From contig JAMXFF010000020.1 of the NCBI GenBank assembly GCA_025370845.1, positions 77,803 through 127,389 of the forward strand: 49,587 nucleotides of DNA. Reading direction: 5' to 3'. Made by a program: the position numbers and the translations under genes. This DNA is from Laspinema palackyanum D2a (GTDB lineage: Bacteria > Cyanobacteriota > Cyanobacteriia > Cyanobacteriales > Laspinemataceae). Under the pieces are notes generated by a model. It worked only from the letters and a program-made list of their open reading frames with translations, made no database searches and was not told where the DNA came from. Of the stretch, positions 1 to 9,143 are shown one piece after another (position 1 is the first letter of the stretch; each line of letters begins with the position of its first letter).

Positions 1-112
1 GATCGGGCTTCACGAAGTAAAAAGGTTGGACCCGCAGCCTCTATACAGGCTCTTAAAGGGTTCAGAGTGAGTGACGGGGCGATCGCACTTCAGCAAGAGG
101 ACCCCACCCTAA

Positions 113-135
113 CCCTCCCCTTGCCAAGGGGAGGG
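113..135. repeat. GC-rich perfect inverted repeat
   Basis: An 11-bp stem (CCCTCCCCTTG with CAAGGGGAGGG) is separated by one base. It lies in the gene-free first 275 bases, downstream of the hybrid kinase stop. It could act as a weak terminator for that minus-strand gene, but no T-run follows on that strand. It looks like one of the dispersed palindromes typical of cyanobacterial spacers. Confidence 0.5.
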
Positions 136-275
136 GACCGGAGAGGACCCCAACCTTAAGTATCCCCCTACCCCGTCTAGGTTTTTTACAACCTTGTTGT
201 AAACCTGAATCAGTATGCTTGAACCCTGACTTGATCGCCCAATTTGTAAAACACAGAGCCTTAATGAGGGTTAAC

Positions 276-3200
276 TTATCGCGGGGGGAGAGATTGAGTG
301 CAAGTTCCCAGGCGATCGACTTGAGATTCTAAACTCAACAACAAGGGAGTGATCCCTTCAAACACCTGGCCCCGCACTTGGTCCTCAATTTGGGTGGAAA
401 TGGCCCCGATCGCCCGCGCACCCATATTCAGGCTGGCTCCTTTAATCCGGTGAGCTTTTAACTCAACGGTACTCCAATCCTGGCGATCGCAGGCGGAACG
501 AATCACCTCGATATCCCCCCGCAGGCTATCCACAAAGGCTCGCAGCAGACGTTCTTGTAATTCCAGTTTACCTCGGGAAATCTCCTGGAGACGCTTCCAA
601 TCAATCGGTGAATCTTCAAGGGTTCCCTGCGGTAAATTTCTAGGAGACAAGGACCCGGGTAGTTCCAAGGTGCTAGAATGGCTCACCCCCTGATTGAGAG
701 TGGGTTTTAGTTGGGGATTTTCGGACAAATTGGACCCCGGGGGCTGAAGGGGGATGATCTGGGGAATCCAGCGATCGAGTGCTGCCTGTAATTGTTCGAG
801 GAGGACAGGTTTGCTGATATAGTCATCCATTCCCGCCTCCAGACATTTCTGCCGATCGCTATTCAGCGCATGAGCAGTCAGGGCGATGACGATGGTATGA
901 TGACGGTCCCCTTCAGACTGCCGGAGTTCTCGGGTCACCTCATAGCCATCTTTCAGGGGCATCTGACAATCCATAAATACCAGATCATAATCTTCACAGG
1001 CAAGGCGATCGAGGGCTTCGAGACCATTATTGACACAATCGGCATGGTAGCCCAAGGTATTGAGTTGAAACACAATCACTTGTTGATTAATCTCGTGATC
1101 TTCAGCGATTAAAATTTTAATCGGGGAGCGGGGAGGAGGGGCCAAGGAGAAGGCGGAGCCAGAGAAAGGTTCTCCGTGAGACCCTCGGGGGCGATCGCGC
1201 ACAGCCACCTGGGGATTTAAAACCTGCTGCAAGCTTTCCACAAACTGAGACCCCCGTAAGGGTTTGATGATATAAGCGCTGATCCAATGGGGGGCTAAGG
1301 CTTCGGCGATCGCCCGTTGATTAAACTGAGCTAAGGCGATCGTCCGGGTTGTCGCCAAATTTGGCTCCTGCTTCAGGGCTTGTAACAGAGTTGAGCGATC
1401 GCCCTCCAGGAGGTTCACACTCGCTAGAAGTGCATGGTAGGGGGTTCCCTGCGCTGCTGCTGCGCGCAAGGCACTCAGGGCACTCTGGGGGTCCGTGACT
1501 TGATCCACCGTAATTCCCCAGCGATCGGCAAAATGCTGCACCGACTGACGATGCATGGCACTCTCATCGGCAACCAGCAGTTTTAGAGACTCCATCTCCA
1601 AGGTTGTACCTGGGGAGTTTTCTCCTTCTGGGCGATTTTGCTGTACCGGCAAGGTAACGGTAAACCAAAAGGTTGACCCCTGATTCAATTCGCTTTCAAC
1701 GCTAATCGTCCCCTGCATCAGTTCTACCAATTGTTTAGAAATAGCCAGTCCTAACCCGGTGCCGCCATACTTGCGGGTGGAGGAACTATCCACTTGGGAA
1801 AAGGATTGAAACAACTTGGTTTGATCCTGGGGTAAAATGCCAATTCCCGTATCGGTGACCGAAAATTTCAAGGTGACGGGATTGCGCTGCGCCGGGGGTA
1901 AGGAATCTGCCTCCGAGGTGGAATCGGAGACGGCACAGACGGCGATGGATACTTCTCCAACTTCGGTAAATTTAATCGCATTATTGACTAAATTCAGCAA
2001 AATCTGACGCAACCGCGCAGGGTCTCCAAACAGATGGCGAGGAACATTGCGATCGATGCAAATTCCCAAATCTAATCCCTTTTCTTGGGCTGGAGCAACC
2101 ATCAAATCTACTACAGATTCTATACATTCATCCAACTCGAAATCAATCGGGTTGAGATTCATTTCTCGCGCTTCTAATTTAGAAAAGTCGAGAATATCGT
2201 TAATCACCGTTAACAAATGCTCGGCACTGGAAAAAATCGTTTGAGCATAGTGTTTTTGTTGCGGATTTAATTCCGTTGCTAGGAGCAATCCCGTCATTCC
2301 AATTACCCCATTCATAGGGGTGCGAATTTCATGGCTCATACTAGCAAGAAACTCACTTTTGGCCCGATTAGCAGCCACTGCCGCCTGTTTCATCTGGGCT
2401 AAAACAATGTTTTGTTTGGCTAGTTTTTGGGAGATGCGGGTTTGCTCTGCCAGCAGTTGGGCTTGAGATAGGGCAATGCTGACTTGATTGGCAAGTTGTT
2501 GTAGCAATTCGGTTTCAAATTGTGTCCACTGGCGGGGGGTGGAGCATTGATGGGCAATTAGTAATCCCCACAATCGTTCCCGCAGGGGTTCCTCGGGGGC
2601 ATCCCTTTGGAGTAATGGCACTACGAGGTTGGCTTTGACGCCGATTCGTCTAAGCAAGTCCTGATAGCAAGCGTGAATTTCTGCGGACTCGACATCACAA
2701 ATGGCATTGACTCGCCCTTGTTTGTATTGTTCTAAATAGGTTGTAGGAAAGCAGGTATCGGTAATCTGATTTCCTAATAAGGGCTGACAGGTTTCAACGA
2801 CAGATTCTTTGACCACAATTCCAGTTCCATCGGCCATCAGTTGAAAGACGATCGCCCGATCGGCGTGGAGAACTTGTCGGACTTCTTCAACGGTGGTTTG
2901 GAGAATTTCTCCAATATCTAAGGATTGACGAATTTTGATGGTCAATTCCGCAAAGAGTTGAGCACGTTGATTCTGTTTGATAATTTCCTCCTGGGCTTCT
3001 ACCCAATCGGTAATGTCTTCAGAAATTCCCATGAGATATTTAGGGGTGTTAGTTTCATCGATAATCGGAACTTTACGGGTATGAAGCAATCTCATCCCTT
3101 GATGTGGAGTTTGAACGGTTTCTAAGGGAATATCTGCCATTTGTTGGGTTAAGAGCGCTTGGCGATCGCTTTGAGTGAAAAAATCTGCTTCTTCTGAATT

Positions 3201-4052
3201 AAATAGATCATAGTCGGTTTTGCCTAAGACTTGCTCTTGGGAATAGCCAAATTGTTGTTCGCTGGCTTTATTCCACCGAATAAATTGCAAGGTTTTGGCA
3301 TCTTTGATAAATAAGCCGAGGGGCATATTTTCAATGACTGAGTTGAGAAAGGTTTTGGTTTGAGCTAATTCGGATTCAATATCTGGAGGGTGGAGGATCT
3401 CGAACCGGGATCCGTCGGGGGGATGTTGGCGATCGCCAATCTCCTCGGGAGTGGGGGGTTGTGGCGGTTCACTGCTTTCCGGCTTGATCCAGGTAAAACG
3501 AGGGATTATGCTGACTAGGAGTAGGTTAGCGATCGCCGTCGCCATTGCCAGGGAGTCCTGAGCGAGTCCGAAAAATGGGGGGGCGATTCCAGTCCAATCT
3601 AAGATGCTGAGGAGGATTAGACTAACCCCTGGGGCTACAGCAAGGAGCCAGAGGACCTGGGTTGCGCTCATCCCTTCCCTGATTTGACGCTCAACTCTGA
3701 ATATGTCCCGTTTCATGACTTCACCATTAATAACCGCAACTCCGATCCCAGCAGCGATCGCCATCACCAACAGGGACAGCATGATCCTAACCTCCCCGCC
3801 AAACGGCTGGTCCCTCGTCCCTAGGGTGGGTCCGGTTAAATACATTCCAGCAAACCAAGCTGATGCGATCGCGGCACCCCTTGTCAACCCGCCTCGGTAT
3901 GATCTCGGTTCTGTCTGAATGGGTTCATCTAGGGCGATCTCCAGATAAAATACCGCGATCGCCATCCCCATTGACAGCCCGACTATGTGAGGATCGTAGC
4001 TGCCGGTTAACATAGTCTCGCTATAGCGATTGATTCCCATTCCCTGGAGCAT
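276..4052 (-). CDS. Hybrid sensor histidine kinase: MHYT-like membrane region, PAS, DXCF-type GAF, HisKA, HATPase, REC, REC, HPt
   Basis: A membrane sensor kinase with a complete internal phosphorelay, about 1258 residues from the ATG at 4052. A GTG at 4061 and further ATGs at 4040 and 4013 are also possible starts. About five hydrophobic segments (residues 20-190) begin like an MHYT sensor (LTGSYDPH), but the Met-His-Tyr-Thr signature itself is not intact. PAS covers roughly 230-355 and GAF 375-540. The GAF has a DTCF motif (C434) and a second Cys exactly 28 residues later (C462, followed by Tyr), the pattern of DXCF cyanobacteriochromes. The HisKA phosphoacceptor is H574 ([10 protein letters not shown]) and the ATPase domain carries DTGIG and GGTGLGL. 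The first receiver (about 823-945) has Ser at the aspartate position. The second (about 980-1095) keeps D1028 in MDCQMP. The C-terminal HPt has H1201 (AHRIKGAS). No partner regulator is adjacent. Confidence 0.93.
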   Translation of the reverse strand: MLQGMGINRYSETMLTGSYDPHIVGLSMGMAIAVFYLEIALDEPIQTEPRSYRGGLTRGAAIASAWFAGMYLTGPTLGTRDQPFGGEVRIMLSLLVMAIAAGIGVAVINGEVMKRDIFRVERQIREGMSATQVLWLLAVAPGVSLILLSILDWTGIAPPFFGLAQDSLAMATAIANLLLVSIIPRFTWIKPESSEPPQPPTPEEIGDRQHPPDGSRFEILHPPDIESELAQTKTFLNSVIENMPLGLFIKDAKTLQFIRWNKASEQQFGYSQEQVLGKTDYDLFNSEEADFFTQSDRQALLTQQMADIPLETVQTPHQGMRLLHTRKVPIIDETNTPKYLMGISEDITDWVEAQEEIIKQNQRAQLFAELTIKIRQSLDIGEILQTTVEEVRQVLHADRAIVFQLMADGTGIVVKESVVETCQPLLGNQITDTCFPTTYLEQYKQGRVNAICDVESAEIHACYQDLLRRIGVKANLVVPLLQRDAPEEPLRERLWGLLIAHQCSTPRQWTQFETELLQQLANQVSIALSQAQLLAEQTRISQKLAKQNIVLAQMKQAAVAANRAKSEFLASMSHEIRTPMNGVIGMTGLLLATELNPQQKHYAQTIFSSAEHLLTVINDILDFSKLEAREMNLNPIDFELDECIESVVDLMVAPAQEKGLDLGICIDRNVPRHLFGDPARLRQILLNLVNNAIKFTEVGEVSIAVCAVSDSTSEADSLPPAQRNPVTLKFSVTDTGIGILPQDQTKLFQSFSQVDSSSTRKYGGTGLGLAISKQLVELMQGTISVESELNQGSTFWFTVTLPVQQNRPEGENSPGTTLEMESLKLLVADESAMHRQSVQHFADRWGITVDQVTDPQSALSALRAAAAQGTPYHALLASVNLLEGDRSTLLQALKQEPNLATTRTIALAQFNQRAIAEALAPHWISAYIIKPLRGSQFVESLQQVLNPQVAVRDRPRGSHGEPFSGSAFSLAPPPRSPIKILIAEDHEINQQVIVFQLNTLGYHADCVNNGLEALDRLACEDYDLVFMDCQMPLKDGYEVTRELRQSEGDRHHTIVIALTAHALNSDRQKCLEAGMDDYISKPVLLEQLQAALDRWIPQIIPLQPPGSNLSENPQLKPTLNQGVSHSSTLELPGSLSPRNLPQGTLEDSPIDWKRLQEISRGKLELQERLLRAFVDSLRGDIEVIRSACDRQDWSTVELKAHRIKGASLNMGARAIGAISTQIEDQVRGQVFEGITPLLLSLESQVDRLGTCTQSLPPR

Positions 4053-4061
4053 ACGAATCAC

Positions 4062-4720
4062 TGTGATATTTAGTACATTTCACGGATCACAGGCAGCGAA
4101 CTTCCTTCTCGCCTTCCTGTCCTTCTCTCTACCTTTTCCTCAACTTTTGATACCCGTTGGCTGCCGGTTTTCAGTCCTCACCCCGAAAGGTGCAATATAT
4201 TTCTCCCCGGGAAGCCTTTTAATCTACTTTTAGAAAAATGACGCTCATTGTTGATTTTGTTACCAATAATTGAGGTTGTGACTAATTTTATCACTCATTT
4301 TAAACCCTCGCTCTAAGATTTAAAGCTTAATTAAATCTTAAATTTTCTCCAACAACCTCACGTTCGTGATTATAATAAGGCATATTAAAAGTGATAAAAC
4401 TTTCACCCAAAGAGTAATTTAGATTACAGTTTTTTGGTGAAAAACCTGTTGCCTATTATTCCACCATTGAGAGATTTACTCACCTCAACTCCGATTCCAG
4501 AAAAATAGTTTTCTGCCCTGCATTGATTCCGGGCCATTAAAATTGCCATTGGGCGATCGCGTTGAACAGTCCAATCTCAGGCTGATGCCTGATACCAATC
4601 CCTTCCTCATCGAGTTTGAAACCGGAGTAAACCCTGGATTCAGGGATTTGACTGACCCTCCATAGCTCCTATTTAAAAGCTAAAGTCTACCCGGTGATTA
4701 AGCCCGGAACCTCTCGCTGA
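4062..4720. other. Gene-free spacer between divergent-facing ends of two minus-strand genes
   Basis: This AT-rich spacer of about 660 bases holds the upstream region of the hybrid kinase and the downstream region of the glycosyltransferase. Short open frames in it have no protein-like composition. I see no clear promoter, RNA gene or repeat family member. Confidence 0.5.
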
Positions 4721-5692
4721 TTAACAATGTTTCTGACCTTTTTCCTCGCGTTTAGCATAGTCTGCCCTCCGCATCCTCAGTTGAATATCTTCCAGCAACT
4801 TGCGGTTCACCGCCAATAAATCAGCCACCAAACCTAGGATAATCAGTTGCACCCCGATTAGAATTAAAATAGCCGCTAAAATCAAGCTCGGAATTCGAGT
4901 CCGGTCAGTTCCCATTAAAAAGAAACCTAACCAGCGCAACCCCAAGGCCACCCCTAACCCCAAAGGAAAACTTCCTAAAAGCAGGAAGAACCGCAGGGGT
5001 TTATAGGTCATGAAAATTCTAAAAATAGTTAAAATAGACCGATGAATATAGCTGGGGATACTCTTGACTAATCGAGAAGGTCGTAACTCTCCATTGGTGC
5101 GGATAGGGACAGAAGTAATCGCCATCCCTTTCTGTCCCGCTTGGATAATCGTTTCTAAGGTATAGGTATATTGATTAAAAACATTTAACTGCATCGCCGC
5201 TTCCCGACTAAAAGCCCGAAAGCCACTCGGTGCATCGGGGATTCGCGTATTACTAGCCAGACGCACCACCCAACTCCCCAGGCGTTGCAAGAATTTTTTA
5301 GTGGGGGAAAAATGTTCAATATCTTGAATCGGTCGTGCCCCGATCACAATTTCCGCAGTTCCTAATAAAATAGGGTGAATCAAAGCCGGGATATCTTCAG
5401 CACAATATTGATTATCCGCATCGGTATTTACAATAATATCAGCCCCGGCTTTTAGAGAGGCTTCTAATCCCGCCATAAAAGCCTTAGCCAAACCTTGATT
5501 ATTGGCAAGACGAACAATATGATCCACCCCACAAGCTTTGGCGACTTCCACCGTGCGATCGCGACTGCCATCATCAATCACCAACCACTCAATTTCATCA
5601 ATCCCCGGTAACTCACGCGGCAGTTCACTCAGGGTAAGTCCCAGGGTCTGTTCTTCGTTATAACAGGGAATTTGAATAATTAGTTTCGTCAT
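4721..5692 (-). CDS. Family 2 glycosyltransferase, polyprenyl-phosphate (DPM-like) type, membrane anchored
   Basis: A 323-residue GT-A fold enzyme expected to transfer a sugar from a nucleotide donor to a lipid carrier at the cytoplasmic face. The N-terminal catalytic domain (1-220) has the expected QIPCYNEEQTL opening, VIDDGS near residue 40 and the metal-binding NTDADNQY near residue 90. PDAPSGFRAFS and an ETIIQAG segment follow, both typical of dolichol-phosphate mannosyltransferase-like enzymes. Two transmembrane helices lie at about 235-258 and 268-292, followed by a basic tail. The ATG at 5692 is preceded by AGGA. The sugar and acceptor cannot be read from sequence. It stands alone, with no adjacent polysaccharide genes. 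Confidence 0.9.
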   Translation of the reverse strand: MTKLIIQIPCYNEEQTLGLTLSELPRELPGIDEIEWLVIDDGSRDRTVEVAKACGVDHIVRLANNQGLAKAFMAGLEASLKAGADIIVNTDADNQYCAEDIPALIHPILLGTAEIVIGARPIQDIEHFSPTKKFLQRLGSWVVRLASNTRIPDAPSGFRAFSREAAMQLNVFNQYTYTLETIIQAGQKGMAITSVPIRTNGELRPSRLVKSIPSYIHRSILTIFRIFMTYKPLRFFLLLGSFPLGLGVALGLRWLGFFLMGTDRTRIPSLILAAILILIGVQLIILGLVADLLAVNRKLLEDIQLRMRRADYAKREEKGQKHC

Positions 5693-5744
5693 AGCATCCT
5701 TGCATATTGAGCGCTTAAATTTTAGCGCTTAGAGGGGAGGTTGG

Positions 5745-5802
5745 GGGAGATGGGGAAGATGGGGAAGATGGGGAAGATGGGGAAGATGGGGAGGATGGGG
5801 AA
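5745..5802. repeat. Period-9 G-rich tandem repeat
   Basis: About six copies of a GGGGAAGAT-like unit form the outer left flank of the foldback element. A C-rich array of similar period and opposite orientation (6046-6102) forms the right flank. Confidence 0.85.
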
Positions 5803-6045
5803 GTTTGTAGTAACGACTTCAGTCGTTATCCCTCTTAGTTCGTAGTAACGACTTCAGTCGTTTCCGCGTTACTTGGCGGATGCCAAGTAACGCCCCCATG
5901 TCAGGATTTGTCTCCAGTTCCCAAGCAGGCAAGGCGGTAGACCCTCAGATTGCTCGTGTTATGGCATCCGCCATAACACGAGAGCAACGACTGAAGTCGT
6001 TACTACGAACTAAGAGGGATAACGACTGAAGTCGTTACTACAAAC
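5803..6045. repeat. Foldback element: 60-bp perfect inverted repeat enclosing two hairpins
   Basis: Arms 5803-5862 and 5986-6045 are exact reverse complements of 60 bases. Each arm carries two copies of the AACGACTTCAGTCGTT palindrome. The interior holds hairpin A (5866-5877 with 5882-5893, 12-bp stem, GGAT loop) and hairpin B (5953-5965 with 5970-5982, 13-bp stem, ATCC loop). The two loops are complementary to each other. No coding potential is visible. It resembles a MITE or palindromic repeat of unknown mobility. Confidence 0.9.
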
Positions 6046-6102
6046 ATCTCCCCCATCTCCCCCATCTCCCCCATCTCCCGCCATCTCCCCCAATCCCCCA
6101 AT
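6046..6102. repeat. C-rich tandem repeat, mirror of 5745-5802
   Basis: Repeated ATCTCCCCC units of period 9 sit directly outside the right arm of the foldback element. They are approximately the reverse complement of the G-rich array on the left, so the inverted symmetry extends to about 360 bases. Confidence 0.85.
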
Positions 6103-6169
6103 CTGCTATGATTAAAGCAATCTAACTCAAGTGCCAAACCATACACCCGCTAACTGCAACAGACAGATT

Positions 6170-6508
6170 ATGCCGCTCTATACTTATTTCTGTCCTAGTA
6201 CCAATCAAAAATTGGACGTAACTCACTCCATTAAAGATAAAGCGCAAACTTGGGGAGAATTGTGCCACTTGGCAAACCTCGAACCGGGTGAGACGCCTCT
6301 ATCTGCACCCGTGCGACGTCTGATCAGCGCCCCTGCGGTGATGTTTCCCACCGGCAACAGCGAACTCAAAAGTCACGGGTTTAGCAAGTTGGTTAAACGG
6401 GACGATGGGGTTTATGAAAATGTTACCGCCACCGATGGAGAAAGTCGGATTGTTCGACCCGGCGATCGCAACACCTATCCTGATTTGAAAAAGAAAATCG
6501 GCGACTAA
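6170..6508 (+). CDS. Small zinc-ribbon-like protein (FmdB-type N-terminus)
   Basis: A 112-residue soluble protein of unknown function. The start MPLYTYFCP resembles the opening of FmdB-family zinc ribbons (MPxYxYxC). The usual paired CxxC motifs are not complete: I see only the Cys in YFCPSTN and one in GELCHL, so metal binding is uncertain. The ATG at 6170 is preferred over one at 6131 because the family resemblance begins there. A rho-independent terminator follows at 6536-6567, so it is probably monocistronic. Confidence 0.7.
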   Translation: MPLYTYFCPSTNQKLDVTHSIKDKAQTWGELCHLANLEPGETPLSAPVRRLISAPAVMFPTGNSELKSHGFSKLVKRDDGVYENVTATDGESRIVRPGDRNTYPDLKKKIGD

Positions 6509-6535
6509 ATCCATACCCTCAGATATTTCTATCCA

Positions 6536-6567
6536 AGAGTTGAGTGGTGAATACTCAGCTCTTTTTT
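6536..6567 (+). terminator. Rho-independent terminator of the zinc-ribbon-like gene
   Basis: The stem AGAGTTGAGT pairs with ACTCAGCTCT through one G-T wobble, and a run of six T follows. Confidence 0.8.
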
Positions 6568-6792
6568 AATTGAGCGTCGGTTTCTTGTCCCTTTTATCCC
6601 CTCCTCTACCCATGCTCTAGCATCACCTTGAAAAGACCATTTACCCACGATTTGCAGCCTCGCCCCTCTATTTTAAGATAGACTTTTTCTAAAAAACCGG
6701 CCATTTTCTAAAATTTCGCCTATATTGAAGGGCAAGAACCAATTCATCGAGTCTTTGCATTCCGGGTCCTTATTGTATATCGGAAATAACTC

Positions 6793-8376
6793 ATGCGTGT
6801 CTTACTTTTATATCCACTTTTTCCCAAAAGTTTCTGGTCCTTTGAAAAGGCTTTAGCTTTAGTCGATCGCAAAGCCCTACTACCGCCCCTCTGTTTAGTC
6901 ACCGTTGCCGCCTTGTTACCCCAGGAATGGGAATATAAACTCGCCGATCGCAACATTCGTGACATCACCGAGGAAGAATGGGAATGGGCCGATTTAGTGA
7001 TTTTATCGGCCATGATTGTTCAACAAGAAGATTTTCTGGCCCTGATTCGCGAAGCTAAACGGCGTTCTAAGCCCGTCGCTGTCGGTGGCCCTTACGTTAC
7101 ATCCCTCCCCAAGGAAGCAGCAGCAGCCGGTGCCGATTATCTGATTTTAGATGAAGGGGAAATCACTCTCCCCCTGTTTGTAGAAGCCCTAAAACGAGGG
7201 GAAAAAACTGGCACTTTCAGCGCTAATGGAGAAAAAGCCGACGTTACCCAAACCCCCATACCCCGCTTTGATTTATTGGATCTTTATGCCTATGATACGA
7301 TGGCGATCCAATTTTCTCGGGGTTGTCCTTTTCAATGCGAATTCTGCGATATCATTGTCCTCTACGGACGCAAATCTCGCACTAAACATCCCTCCCAAAT
7401 TTTAGCTGAACTCGATCGCCTCTTAGAATTGGGGTTTACTCAAGCGGTTTTTCTGGTAGATGACAACTTTATTGGCAATAAGCGCAACGTTAAACTTTTG
7501 CTCAAAGAGTTGAAAATTTGGCAAGAAAAAAATCGCTATCCCTTCCGGTTAATTACAGAAGCCTCCGTTGATTTAGGTCAAGATACAGAATTGCTGGAAA
7601 TGATGGTAGAGTGCAATTTCTATGTAGTCTTTTTGGGAATTGAAACCCCCGACGAAGAAAGCTTAACCCTGACCAAAAAGTTCCAAAATACCCGCGATTC
7701 TCTCAGTGATTCAGTCGAAGCGATTACCAAAGCAGGAATGCGCGTGATGGCGGGATTTATTATTGGCTTTGATGGGGAAAAACCGGGGGCAGGCGATCGC
7801 ATCGTCCAGTTTGTCGAAAATACCTCCATTCCAATGGCGATGTTCAGTATGTTGCAAGCCCTTCCCCATACCGCACTCTGGGAGCGATTACAGAAAGAAG
7901 GGCGCTTAAATACCGGAATTGCTAACGGGAACCAAACCACCTTAATGAACTTCATTCCCACCCGACCTCTGGAAGAGATTGCCCGGGAATACATTGATGG
8001 ATTTTGGCAACTCTACGACCCCCAACGCTATTTAGACCGCACCTACCGCCATTTTATGATGATGGGTAAACCCCGGAATCCGGTACCGAGACGTCGAATG
8101 AACTGGCCCACCATTCGCGCATTTTTTACCATTTGCTGGCGGCAAGGAATAGTGCGTCCCACCCGTTGGAAATTCTGGCTTTATTTGGTTAATATTCTCC
8201 GCCATAATCCCCGGGTCGTGGATCATTATTTGGCGCTGTGCGGACTCTTTGAACATTTCAGCGAATATCGAACTATCGTTCGAGACCAAATTGAAAGTCA
8301 ACTGGCTGAATATTTAGCAGAACAAAAGCGGATTGAAGCATATAAACTGGAACGAGAAGAGTCTGCTGTAGCTTAA
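6793..8376 (+). CDS. B12-binding domain radical SAM protein (HpnP-like / DUF4070 family)
   Basis: A 527-residue enzyme. Residues 1-140 form a cobalamin-binding Rossmann domain with MRVLLLYPLFP, ILSAMIVQQ and VGGPYVT. Residues 165-380 form the radical SAM core. The 4Fe-4S motif is CPFQCEFC (C178, C182, C185), a CxxxCxxC pattern. The C-terminal part has the layout of the DUF4070 region found in this family, which includes the hopanoid C-2 methylase HpnP. Cyanobacteria carry several related paralogues, so the substrate cannot be assigned and methylation or ring chemistry on a lipid or pigment remains a guess. ATG at 6793 fits the family N-terminus. A 7-bp hairpin with a T-run lies just downstream. 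Confidence 0.9.
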   Translation: MRVLLLYPLFPKSFWSFEKALALVDRKALLPPLCLVTVAALLPQEWEYKLADRNIRDITEEEWEWADLVILSAMIVQQEDFLALIREAKRRSKPVAVGGPYVTSLPKEAAAAGADYLILDEGEITLPLFVEALKRGEKTGTFSANGEKADVTQTPIPRFDLLDLYAYDTMAIQFSRGCPFQCEFCDIIVLYGRKSRTKHPSQILAELDRLLELGFTQAVFLVDDNFIGNKRNVKLLLKELKIWQEKNRYPFRLITEASVDLGQDTELLEMMVECNFYVVFLGIETPDEESLTLTKKFQNTRDSLSDSVEAITKAGMRVMAGFIIGFDGEKPGAGDRIVQFVENTSIPMAMFSMLQALPHTALWERLQKEGRLNTGIANGNQTTLMNFIPTRPLEEIAREYIDGFWQLYDPQRYLDRTYRHFMMMGKPRNPVPRRRMNWPTIRAFFTICWRQGIVRPTRWKFWLYLVNILRHNPRVVDHYLALCGLFEHFSEYRTIVRDQIESQLAEYLAEQKRIEAYKLEREESAVA

Positions 8377-8393
8377 TTCAAATTACTAAACTG

Positions 8394-8428
8394 GGTGCGT
8401 GATCCCTGCTTACGCACCTGACTTTTTT
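8394..8428 (+). terminator. Rho-independent terminator after the radical SAM gene
   Basis: The stem GGTGCGT/ACGCACC is followed on the plus strand by TGACTTTTTT. It sits between convergent genes. Confidence 0.75.
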
Positions 8429-8439
8429 CTGGTGTTTTA

Positions 8440-8913
8440 TTAGCGGTCCTCTGGATTTAGCGGAACCATTGCCCAAGTGGTATAAGTCCCAATCGGACTC
8501 CAAATCATATAAGGAATTAATAAAACCACCGCCCAAGTTGAAATCGGCCAAACACTTATTGCTAATAAATAGCTGAGTAATCCTCCAGTCGCGCCAATAA
8601 TTGTCCCTACCGTGAGACTTCGCAATTTACACATCACCGGGGTATAAGAAATCGTGACAATTTCTAAGACCAAATAAAAGACCATTAAGACCCAAGTCAG
8701 TTGACTTCCCGGGTCTGCTTCCCAAACCAAATAAGCAGACCAACCGCCACAGATAAAAATGACCGTCCAAATGATGGGAATTGCCCGTTCAAAGGTCAAC
8801 CATCGCGGACGCTGCAACCGATTAAACCAACGAATATCGCCCCCCGTCAATGCACTCCCCAGACCCGCCACCAAAGTGCCGATCGCCGCAATCACCATCC
8901 AAGACTTAATCAT
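8440..8913 (-). CDS. tspO: TspO/MBR family membrane protein
   Basis: A 157-residue integral membrane protein with five hydrophobic helices. It is related to the tryptophan-rich sensory protein / peripheral benzodiazepine receptor that binds tetrapyrroles and sterols. Family hallmarks are WFNRLQRPRWLTF after the first helix, WTVIFICGG in the second, and IPYMIWSPIGTYTTWAMVPLN at the end, where the family usually has PYLxWxxxAxxLNxxxxxLN. A GTG-like extension of seven residues is possible. The ATG at 8913 is chosen because GGGGGAG lies five bases upstream of it. Subfamilies with this Trp-rich pattern are common in cyanobacteria, where a role in stress or tetrapyrrole handling is likely but not shown here. 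Confidence 0.85.
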   Translation of the reverse strand: MIKSWMVIAAIGTLVAGLGSALTGGDIRWFNRLQRPRWLTFERAIPIIWTVIFICGGWSAYLVWEADPGSQLTWVLMVFYLVLEIVTISYTPVMCKLRSLTVGTIIGATGGLLSYLLAISVWPISTWAVVLLIPYMIWSPIGTYTTWAMVPLNPEDR

Positions 8914-8981
8914 AACTCCCCCCGTCCATACCATCCCACATTTTCCCCTCCAGTATATCCTAAATTTTCATTTCAACATCC

Positions 8982-9127
8982 CGACTTCAGTCGTTCTTAA
9001 TCTTTGTTCGTAGTAACGACTTCAGTCGTTCTTAATCTTAGTTCGTAGTAACGACTTCAGTCGTTCTAATTGTTCGTAGTAACGACTTCAGTCGTTCTAA
9101 TTGTTCGTAGTAACGACTTCAGTCGTT
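8982..9127. repeat. Five-copy array of the AACGACTTCAGTCGTT palindrome
   Basis: There is one partial copy (8982-8995) and four copies of TTCGTAGTAACGACTTCAG plus TCGTT, beginning at 9007, 9042, 9073 and 9104. Units are 30-35 bases apart. Each unit can fold as a 7-bp stem. It is the same family as the arms of the 5803-6045 element. The array lies between the tspO start region and the end of the beta-propeller gene. Confidence 0.9.
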
Positions 9128-9143
9128 CTCCAAAAAAAACAAA

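Noticed and set aside
792-1112. Open frame of 106 codons on the plus strand
   Set aside because: It lies opposite the receiver/HPt region of the hybrid kinase and has no ribosome site or protein-like pattern of its own.
5866-5982. Possible CRISPR-like repeat array
   Set aside because: The repeated units are inverted, not direct with unique spacers, and no cas genes are nearby.
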